DNA of 64,000 nt. Source: Meghimatium bilineatum. Taxonomy: Eukaryota > Mollusca > Gastropoda > Stylommatophora > Philomycidae. How positions within the stretch are numbered: the first letter of the stretch is position 1; each line of letters opens with the position of its first letter. Position numbers and translations under genes: made by a program. Shown here in pieces: positions 55,579 through 64,000 of the stretch. Under the pieces are notes generated by a model. It worked only from the letters and a program-made list of their open reading frames with translations. It had not been told where the DNA came from and made no database searches. The DNA lies in the NCBI GenBank assembly GCA_034231615.1, contig CM067318.1, positions 35,435,382-35,499,381 on the forward strand, written 5' to 3'.

Positions 55579-56015
55579 GGACACTCACTGTGGACATGGA
55601 GAGAAGATTACAGGCTTTCAAGTACAAATGCTACAGACGAATTCTACGAATTTCCTATAGGGAACATGAGACCAATGTGTACTACGAAATAAAGTAGAGA
55701 TGTGTGCAGGTGTTCAGGAACCATTTCTTTCAATAGTGAAACGACGAAAACTAGCATGGTTTGGACATGTATGCAGACATGATTCCTTGTCAAAAACAAT
55801 ACTGCAGGGAAGTGTCGAGGGTGGAAGAAGCAGAGGAGGGGAAATAAAGGCATGAACAGACAACATCAAGGAATGGACAGGACAAGATAATTCTACACTC
55901 ATCTGCATCGCTGAGGATAGAATTCGCAGGAGGACTCTGTATGCTGAAGCATCCAATGTGGTACTCCTATGACCATGAAGGGTTACGGGTTTATTGATTG
56001 ATTTGTGCTTGTTAT
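55579..56015 (+). mobile_element. LINE C-terminus, plus orientation
   Basis: Reads WTLTVDMERRLQAFKYKCYR then RILRISYREHETNV, VKRRKLAWFGHVCRHDSLSK and TILQGSVEGGRSRGGEIKA, with frame breaks. It ends at ggtttattgattgattt, a short repeat tail. Confidence 0.85.
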
Positions 56016-56944
56016 TTTTCGCTCTGTTTGTTGATGAAGGTGGACTTCGCCCTGATGATAGACCTGACAATATGACATGACTGCAGATGCTGAACGCAGA
56101 TTCCATTACTCATTTCAAACCACATCTGGGCCCAGAGATGACATGCACACCAGAGTGCACAGGCCAGTGCTCCATAGCTAGTCGAGCATCAGGGTCAGCG
56201 ATCCACAGCTGATAACGACACTCAGTACACTTCCACGTAGTGGGCCTGGAAACAGGAGTGCAGCAAACCTGCTGTAGCCTGGCCAAGTACTAGGGATCGA
56301 ATATACGGGAATGCCAACCCAGCCCCAAAAAATGCTGGCTGAAGATGGATGTGTCAGGTAAAAAGGCACAGATAACGCAGCTTGCTGTAAACATAGCACA
56401 GCGCAGATCACCCTCATACGTCCGTCAGGACGGTCAACGGAATGATTTCAGAGAGTCCGCAGCAAGGCATACGACGAAAAAGAAACCACATCTATCAAGC
56501 ATGTCAATAACTTTTTGATACATCAAACTTTCATCCGGTCCACTATTCACAAAGTAATTGAAAATAGGTTTGACCATAATATCAAACTCACTCAAGTAGT
56601 CTTTCAGAGAACAGCATATGAGCGTAGATCTACAATAAGGAATGTTTGCCTGATCTGGTTGTCTATATTTGTTGTGCTTGAATAAATTATAGCCTCATGT
56701 TTGCACAGAACATCCTTGTCAAATTCAATGCCAGCTTAGCCTAATCTGATGAATGTGTGCTTGCCTATCATGAAAAGCGGCTTCAGTTCGAATTATCATT
56801 TTTTAAAGATCATCCACCCAATACCAACGATAACAAATTTGCCACATGTGGGAGATGCAGTACATTCCCAAAAATCTCTTTGGTAGACACAATCACCCAG
56901 AACTTGGTACTATGATGCATGCATGCTCTGAGAATGTTAATAAA
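56016..56944. other. Mostly unannotated; SINE-2 core fragment at 56335-56412
   Basis: ctgaagatggatgtgtcagg, ggcacagataacgcagc and tgctgtaaacatagcac match the SINE-2 core. The rest shows no supported feature. Confidence 0.55.
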
Positions 56945-57575
56945 TTTTATCATCATCATCAAGTGCCATGCCAAATGTTGTTAATATTTCTCCATGTACA
57001 TCAATCTCTCATATATGTTATCATCTCTGTTGGTGTCATCAATCAAGGACATTTAGTCAAACTGTCCAATATCTTTTCTCTTGGTCTTCCCATTGATCCT
57101 TTTCCTTCTATCTTTCCTGTTGTCACTATATTCTCAATGTCTCCTCATTATGTGCCCAATAAATGTTGACTGTCTTTTTCTTATATTATCAATAATGCAT
57201 CTTTTCACATCCATCTTTCTAAGACATTCTTCATTAGTAATCTTTGCTGTCCAAGGAACGTGTAGCATTCTTCGAATAAACCACATTTCCGTTGCCTCCA
57301 ATTATTTTTGTGATGTCTTATTTATTGTTCATGCTTCACTTCCATAGAGTAACACTGGTTCAATGTAGCATTTGAGGACACGTTTTCTAGTATCCATCGA
57401 TATGGACTTGAATAGGATATTTTTCATTTTATGGAATGCTGCTTTTGCTTGTCCTATTCTGCTTATAATTTTGGTCTTGCATTTACTCTCTGAAGTTATT
57501 AATGTTCCTAAATATTTGAAACTATCCAACTGCTTTAAGTTTTTCTCATTTAATTTAATGTTATCATACTATATT
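56945..57575 (-). mobile_element. L3 LINE copy, 630 bp
   Basis: Minus strand reads NLKQLDSFKYLGTLITSESK, ISRIGQAKAAFHKMKNILFK, VLKCYIEPVLLYGSEA, EMWFIRRMLHVPWTAKITNE and KRQSTFIGHIMRR, then a diverged end and an ATG-type tail. aattttatcat and aatgttatcat near the two ends may be a target duplication. Confidence 0.9.
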
Positions 57576-57764
57576 GCAAATGCCGAAGACTACACTAGGC
57601 TTTTGTACTTGACAGCTAGATGCTTGTTTGCAACAACTATTTAGTTCATCAACTGTTGCTACAATACAGTTATGGTATTGCAAAATGATGCAGTATTGCC
57701 TGTATTGACTCATGAAGCATAGGCCTACTCTTTTTGGCTCCACATACCAGTATAGTAAAGTAAA

Positions 57765-57960
57765 AAAAAAGTAAAGTAACCCATAGCATTTATTAATGCC
57801 GTAGGGGTGTGAGATGTTAGCGATCTCACATTTCACAGGCTCTGCAAATGAGGGCGGTAGCCATCTCCTCTCCCTCGCAGTCTTTACTTCCCGGATTAAT
57901 CTGGTACCCATTTAAGGCTGGGTCGACCTGGGAGCCGTTGCGATCTGAAAACATTTCCGC
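57765..57960 (-). mobile_element. SINE-4, 5'-truncated copy
   Basis: cccatagcatttattaatgc, gtgtgagatgttagcgatct and ggctgggtcgacctgggag are the reverse complements of the 3' two thirds of 17125-17450. The tRNA-like head is absent. Confidence 0.8.
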
Positions 57961-58399
57961 CTCAACTACATACCAGTATATACAATTTTGAACGAGTTTA
58001 TTCAGAATGGCTGTAAAGAAAATTGACCATAAATATGTGACTCATTTTCTGCTCAAAATAACTTCACTGGCTCAGTTGTAAATTATTTCTCTTAAAATGT
58101 TGAATTTCGTTTTGACATTTAATCAGGTGTAAACAGAGTTGTACACATTTTAAACCACAAATCTTTTGTTCTTAAGTTTAATTTGTTACTGTGATAAGTG
58201 CATGATAACTGTATTTTCCTACAAGTAGCAGACTGAAATAGTAGGCCTACAATTTAAAAGAGATCTGCAGTCTATTTTTTTTATGGCAGGAGTACCCCTT
58301 GTAAAGTTTAGCTATATTTCCATCTTTTTATTTGCAAGGAATAGTTTCAAATTTACCGTATGCAAAATAGAAAATGGGCAAAACATTCTTTAACTTGAC

Positions 58400-58590
58400 A
58401 TTAGTTAGCTTGTTTCTTTCATTCCACAAGCTGCACATAGAACAGAGGTTTTGATTCTCCATGCGAAACAGTCCGTTTCCTCTACTTTAAGTTCTTGTAT
58501 GCACTTGCAACCTATTATAACACTTTCTTTAAGTAAGGTTGTTTTTAGGGTAATTTGGGGTCTTCCTCTTTTTCTTTTCACTCAGGTGTC
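58400..58590 (-). mobile_element. L5-type LINE C-terminal fragment
   Basis: Minus strand reads KEKRGRPQITLKTTLLKESV, CIQELKVEETDCFAWRIKTS and VLCAACG, matching RRGRPRETLRRTI...SALCAANG. Confidence 0.75.
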
Positions 58591-58599
58591 CGAATAAGG

Positions 58600-59357
58600 G
58601 TAAAAAACCTTTTTTATGTTTTTTTAAAAATATGTTATGAAATTGGAATTGATAATCTACTGCCAAACATAAGAAACAAACAATATTAAATAAATTCAGA
58701 TAATATATTTCATAACAATTTTGTTGTTGTATATTTAGACCACTCCCCTTGCCAACCTTGTCACACTCATTCAGATCCACCCCCACTAAATTGTTGATGT
58801 AATTTATGGGCAAGCTGGATGTCACAAGCCAGATGTCACAAGCCAGATGGGCATCTACTCTGGAGAAGATTTTGCTGTGATTTAAAAGGGTTGATTCCCT
58901 CCCAGCAGTTCAGGCATGGGTCTTCAACAAACTTATCACAGTGGAGATCCTGGGGTGGAGTAGACAACTTCACTCTCAACTACTTAATTGCCTCTTATCA
59001 CATTAGATCACATGGCAATGTAACTATTCTTTGCTTCCTTAACCCGTTTATGCAAATAAAAGAAATTTCTGCAGCTGTTAAGGGAGTAAAAGTCCAATGA
59101 GTCAGTAAAAAGTTTCACATTAAGAAGATATCCTCAGTTGCAACAATACCCAAAGTGAAATGTGGAATTTTGACAACAATACTGGACAGTCATCTTAGCT
59201 CTTGGATGGGAGTACAGACAATTGTGTAAATGATATCAATTATGAAGCATATTTATTTGATACACCAGAATAACATCTTTCCTTCCATTGTCAGCAAACA
59301 TTACATAGGACTAGCAGTGTATTTTGCCAATGAGTAATTATATCATTGTATCGCTAG
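58600..59357. other. Unannotated stretch
   Basis: A 17-bp direct duplication (gatgtcacaagccagat) occurs at 58817-58850. A 93-codon plus frame (58819-59100) has no recognisable domain or splice context; I do not call it. Confidence 0.4.
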
Positions 59358-59618
59358 CACCTGAAAGGGGAGCACAGAATAGCAACACTGTTACATACCA
59401 TGCATGCTGTAGGAGGCGACCAAAGAGGTTTTGAGATGGAGGTTGTCCATCCCGAAGAGGGTCAAAGTGACCCAGAGGCCATGCCGAAGTCTGATGTACC
59501 ATGTCAAAAGGTGCAGATATATTAGCTAAGCTGTAAATCATGGCACAATGCACTCCATTCTCTAGACTACATCCTTCTAATCTGCAGGAGTTTGTGAATG
59601 AATGTTGAAGAAGAAAAT
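59358..59618 (+). mobile_element. SINE-2 copy
   Basis: Starts gcacctgaaaggggagcaca, has the gccgaagtctgatgtacca core and ends tgaatgttgaagaagaaaat. No clear target duplication. Confidence 0.88.
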
Positions 59619-60169
59619 GTCATTGTTTGTAATGAAGTTTGTATGCTTCATGGGGAGAAGTCAGGTTGGTGATTCTTTCATAGTAGGATTAGTAGGATAG
59701 TATGAAGTAGGATTTTTTTTCTTGAGAGAAGTAGAACTTTATTATAATCACCTTTGGCACAAGGATGGAGATTGAGGCGACCACTGCAGATCTTTGTTAG
59801 ATTTCTGGATCTGGGTTAAGCTGGAAAGTTATTACTCTAGGACTTTGATTTCATGGTTTACAAAAACTATAATCAAGAAAGTTTTTTTTTAAAACTCTGT
59901 GATGTCTCTTTTCCATCTTCATCTTTACTTTTAGGGTTTTTTATTTTTGGGTACAATAAAAATCCACCATACACATTGTGTTGTAAGTGCAATAGCAGTT
60001 TGTAATAGCAATAGGAACCAACCTTAGTGCATGCTAATTAGAAGTTTGATGGGATTAGTTTAGCAGAGGGTTTTTTTTTCATACAACTTGTAATAATTGT
60101 GATATGATTACTATCTGCGATACCTTGCATAAAATTTGTAACTTTACTACATACAACTGATGGTAATGG

Positions 60170-60660
60170 AAGACTTCTACAGGCATGTAGGAAAAAAGAA
60201 AAGCTCAGATGAATTTTGTCTAGGATAATTTGGTGATACAACAACCCAAAGAAACCACAATGGGGAAGAATTTATCAAAATATGCATGGAACATGACCTC
60301 ATAATAACCAATACAATGTACCAACACAGTCAAAGCATGTCAAGTCATAATATAAATGAAGTAATATCAACCAGGCATCATAAATAGACTTTATACTGTT
60401 GAGATCGAGACAGTAATGCATGAGCCATTCCCAAAGCCAATATCGGCACAGACCACCGGTCTATAGTAATAAATATGGTTACAGTAAAGACAAAAACAAA
60501 AAAAACAACTAAAACATCCTACACAATAAATCATAAAGAACTAGAAAAGAAGAAAAGCTGCAGAAAACTAGATATGATCTAACAAAAAGATACAAATTAT
60601 TACCAGAAACCGCAAAGTACATATAAGTTTAAGACCTGCTTAACGGAGACAATAATAAAC
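60170..60660 (+). mobile_element. L4 LINE endonuclease end (upstream of a nested insertion)
   Basis: Reads DFYRHVGKKKSSDEF, HNGEEFIKICMEHDLIITNT then IPKANIGTDHRS, the C-terminal part of an AP-type endonuclease ending in the DHR motif. It continues as connector and RT at 61282-62345 after an insertion. Confidence 0.82.
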
Positions 60661-61281
60661 TTCTTCTACTTCTTTCCTTCTTTTTTTACCCTTTACGGGT
60701 GTCGAGGGACATACAATGTTCTTGTTCTCGCTTTTCTGGCTGCTTCAGATCATGTTATTTGGTGTTCGTGTAATGTCTCTTTGATGTTGTCGATCCAGCA
60801 TACTCTAGGTCTGCCCTTGGCTCTTCTTTCTACTTCTCCTCTCTTCGTATATGCTTTATAAACTAATGAATCACACTGTGTTCTTTCCAGATTACCAAAC
60901 CATTGTATCTGTTGGTTTTGTATGTATTGTAGAATTGATATGACACCCACTCTTTCTCTTATGACATTGTTTCTAATTCTGTGTCTTCTGGTCACTCCTG
61001 TGTGCCTTTTCTCAGACATCTCATCTCTGTTGTAACCAGTTGTCTCTTATGTTTTGTTGTTAAGGACCATGTTTGACATTGGTAGCACAAGGTTGGAATG
61101 AAGATACTTTGGATAAGATGTTTTAATTTTTTTTTTTAAACCATCTTATCCAACGTATCTTCATTTCAACCCTGTGCTACCAATGTCAAACATGGTCCTT
61201 AACAACAAAACATAAGAGACAACTGGTTACAACAGAGATGAGATGTCTGAGAAAAGCCACAGAAGTGACCAGAAGACACAT
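60661..61281 (-). mobile_element. L4 LINE insertion with 5' fold-back (inverted duplication)
   Basis: Flanked by acaataataaac (60649-60660) and acattaataaac (ending 61289), 11/12. Minus-strand part 60661-61120 reads KHLIQSIFIPTLCYQ, RHRIRNNVIRERVGVISILQ, QWFGNLERTQCDSLVYKAYT and RRAKGRPRVCWIDNIKETLH. Its first 140 bp are repeated in reverse at 61142-61281, about 96% identical, with a 21-bp AT-rich loop. It can form one very long hairpin. Confidence 0.85.
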
Positions 61282-62345
61282 TAATAAACAACTGTGGGAA
61301 AAAGGAAATGAGGAAAACACATAGCTGAAAGAACATCCTGATGGAACAAAGAAGTAAATACAGCAATACAAACAAAAAATAAAGCCTTCCGAACACGGGT
61401 AAAAACAAAGAACAGAGAGCCCCTCAGAGATGATCAAATCAAGAAAAGAGAAGAAAAAGACATAATAATGGAAGTAAAAGACAAAGCATGGGAAGAATAT
61501 GGACAAAAGATCTCAAACATTTGTTAAAAAATTGTAGAGAATTTTATAAAAGCGTTAAAGCTATAAGGACCAGAGACGACACATTTAATCTGACAACAAT
61601 AATAAATGGCAAAGGTGGCAAACCCTTATTCAACAAAGAACATAAGAAAAACTGAAGGAAAGAATATTTCCAAGAACTGCTGAAATCGGACATAAACAAC
61701 AACAATCACACATAAATGAAATCATGAAACACAACCAGACATTATAGTATCAGAAGTAGAAGAGGCACTGAAAAAAATATCCCAGTACACAAAGATCAGA
61801 TGGTATAACAACAGATTTAATAAACAAATGTGGCGACATGCAGTAAAATGGCTACACAGAATATTGAACATGGCTTGGAATGAGACAAGAATGCCTGAAG
61901 ACTGGCACACAGCAACAATAATACCAATATGGAAGAACAAGGGGTCAAAGAGAGATGTGACAAATACAGAGGGATATTGCTACTGAGTCAAGTTGGGAAG
62001 ACATTCGCAAAGATAATAGAAACAATACTAAGACCTTGCATAGACCTCCAAATAAGTAGAAACCAAGTTGGATTTAGGAGGGGCATGGGCTGTACAGATG
62101 CCCATTTCACACTTCAACAACTAAGCGAACAGACAATAAACAATCAACTGAACATCACATTTATCAACCAAGAAAAGGCTTTCGATGTGGTTAATACATA
62201 TTGGATAGGTACTTAGAAGAATGTGAGATCCATGTCCAACTCCTTGAAAACACCAAAGCGCTATATCAGAGATGCAAAGCAAGAGCAAGAACACGACAGG
62301 GAATGATAGACACATTCACAATAACATCTGGAGTCAGAAGTTGTT
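61282..62345 (+). mobile_element. L4 LINE connector and RT motifs 0-3
   Basis: Decayed connector, then CDKYRGILLLSQVGKTFAKI, LQISRNQVGFRRGMGCTDAH and ITFINQEKAFDVVN (first catalytic Asp replaced: FINQEKAFD). It ends at ITSGVRS, truncated before the YADD motif. Confidence 0.87.
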
Positions 62346-62964
62346 AAATCAAGTCATTAAGACCCTGTTTATGAAATATTGTACTTCCCATGTCCTGGGA
62401 TATTACGTTTTTGGTTCTGAATCTCTTGTGTTTATTGCGTACCAAAGTTTACATTTATTAATTTCTAATCAAAATCACAGACGTTTGCTAAAGAAATAAA
62501 TAAAACAGATTCCATAAACATTAAAACGAACATTAATAATTAAATGAAAATAAATTGTCATCATTTGTAGCACAATAAGTGAAATGACAATGTTTCTGCA
62601 CTGTAATACTGACAGTGGCCTACAAATTAATATAAAACATATAATGGACAGGAATTTATTTATCTGTAAATTAATCATTCATATTTGATGATGATGATGA
62701 AGTAATCCCTTTAGCTGTATGAAGGTAACTCTTGATAGTCCATAATCTTTCTGACAAAAACACAGGTCCTCCTCGGCTGAGAAACTAAACTCCAACTCAT
62801 ATAAGGTTTGATGTCACAAAGGCATGTAAATCATATTTAGAATGAATGTTGTCATTGTAGTACAAATGCTTATATATCTATGTACACAGCAACTTCAGAC
62901 TTTGTTCAGGAACTGAAATGAAACATAATAATGTACTTTAAAAAGTAGTCATAAGATAATGAAG
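62346..62964. other. Unannotated stretch
   Basis: No supported gene or repeat; a short GATGATGATGA run at 62689-62700 could be the tail of a lost LINE. Confidence 0.4.
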
Positions 62965-63295
62965 GTTATTGTTATGAGCCAACACTATAGCACTCCTAGC
63001 AAATCCATAGATGCTTAATGTCTCTCCCAGCAGGTCTCAAAGTGTATGTATACTGATAGTTCATGTTTTGAACACATTCACTTGCTGGTTGAACATATTC
63101 CTCATTCTGTCCCACAGGTGTCAATTCCTACTCGTGTTACATTTAATGCTACATTCTCTCAATCGCAGTTGAGAAGCATCATCTATTGTAGTGTCCACAT
63201 TCAACAGGTGCTTGCTAAGCAATTTCAGTGTGTTCTATCACCCATCTTCAATTTACTGGCCATATGTACATTCAATATAACCTTTTTGTTCTATC
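62965..63295 (+). repeat. Dispersed repeat R1, copy 2
   Basis: Aligns with the reverse complement of 9644-9965 (gcaaatccatagatgctta, acattctctcaatcgcagtt, cccatcttcaatttactggc). Confidence 0.75.
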
Positions 63296-63654
63296 ACACA
63301 CCTATCAACCTGTAAAATTTTCCCTTACAATTTCACCTTTTCAGCCATATTTGACTGTGTAAGCTGTACATCATTTTCAGATTAAAGTCTTTCCATGACA
63401 CTGCAGGTTGATTCTAATGCAGGTTCTGAATACTATTTTATCAAGTTTGCAATAAAAATATTAATAGGCTTCAATATGATCTTAAAGATTATTTAAAGAC
63501 CAAAATTCATTAGAAGAATTTAACAGCATGTTAATCATTAATTTGTGAGTATTTAATATTTATAGTTTATACACATTTATTAATGTTAACAACAAAGGCC
63601 ATACTTCACAATCGAGATACCAGCCTCCAAAATCCAAATGCTACCAATGTTAAC

Positions 63655-64000
63655 AAAAAAACATCTTATCCAAAGTATCTACATTCCAACCCTGTGCTAC
63701 TAATGTCAAACATAGTCCTTAACAACAAAACATAAGAAACAACTGGTTATAAGAGAGATGAGATGTCTGAGAAAAACCACAGGAGTGACCAGAAGACACA
63801 GAATTAGAAACAATGTCATAAGAGAAAGAGTGGGTGTCATATCAATTCTACAATACATACAAAACCAACAGATACAATGGTTTGGTCATGTCATCTGGAA
63901 AGAATGATGTGTGATTCCTTAGTTTATAAAGCATATATGAAGAGAGGAGAAGCAGAAAGAAGAGCCAAGGGTAGACCTAGAGTACGCTGGATCGACAACA
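63655..64000 (+). mobile_element. L4 LINE C-terminus, runs off the window
   Basis: acatcttatccaaagtatct onward parallels the L4 copy at 61120-60780. It reads RHRIRNNVIRERVGVISILQ and QNQQIQWFGHVIWKE, then a frame shift. It begins at nearly the same base as both arms of the fold-back copy. Confidence 0.88.

Noticed and set aside
58819-59100. 93-codon plus frame with Trp- and Cys-containing segment
   Set aside because: No domain, signal peptide, splice context or second copy; begins in a short direct duplication.

Overview
Eukaryotic (metazoan) genomic DNA from a large, intron-rich, repeat-rich genome. There are no bacterial-style operons. The one recognisable host gene is a multi-exon MAM-domain gene on the minus strand, with about 15 visible exons between 621 and 32882. 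Conserved splice sites, long introns, dense non-LTR retrotransposon debris, SINEs, MITEs and minisatellites suggest an invertebrate animal, but I cannot assign a phylum. A 100-base run of N (24345-24444) marks a scaffold gap.

MAM gene, read right to left. MAM-A: 32736-32882, 29388-29541, 27239-27341, last exon not found. MAM-B: 23790 or 23803-23931, 21699-21958, 16963-17065. MAM-C: 16170-16310, 14208-14473, 12430-12514. Then a Ser/Thr/Pro-rich linker exon, 10119-10205. MAM-D: 6806-6940, 3902-3996, 3407-3574, 1392-1476. MAM-E begins at 621-821 and runs off the left edge. Modules are bounded by phase-1 introns, so whole domains can be duplicated in frame. The product is probably a secreted or cell-surface adhesion-type protein. 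Neither its start nor its end is in the window.

The rest is mobile DNA. For reference I use local names. LINE families: L1 (tail of ATG repeats), L2 (3' end at the stop codon, C-terminus EYVT), L3 (C-terminus GRHGT type), L4 (endonuclease plus RT at 60-64 kb), L5 (C-terminus SALC type), L6 (RNase H, GAA-repeat tail), plus unnamed ones. SINE families: SINE-1 (about 158 bp), SINE-2 (about 280 bp), SINE-3 (126 bp), SINE-4 (tRNA-derived). Many insertions keep target site duplications of 9-13 bp, which fix their ends to the base.

The most unusual element is a 1.34-1.38 kb non-autonomous retroelement with two copies (8234-9570 and 25281-26660). It has a unique 5' part, four units of about 106 bp, and a 3' module that also exists alone as SINE-3 (40401-40526). 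SINE-1, SINE-2, SINE-3 and this element share one core sequence. The layout recalls an SVA-type composite. Other notable structures are 5'-inverted or folded-back LINE insertions near 52.5, 55.6 and 61.1 kb, and a 52-bp minisatellite that starts at the splice donor of a MAM exon.

The right half (33-64 kb) has no supported host exon. It holds satellite arrays at 33.3-35.6 kb, LINE fragments in both orientations, and one low-confidence ORF with a signal-peptide-like start (52083-52310, plus strand).
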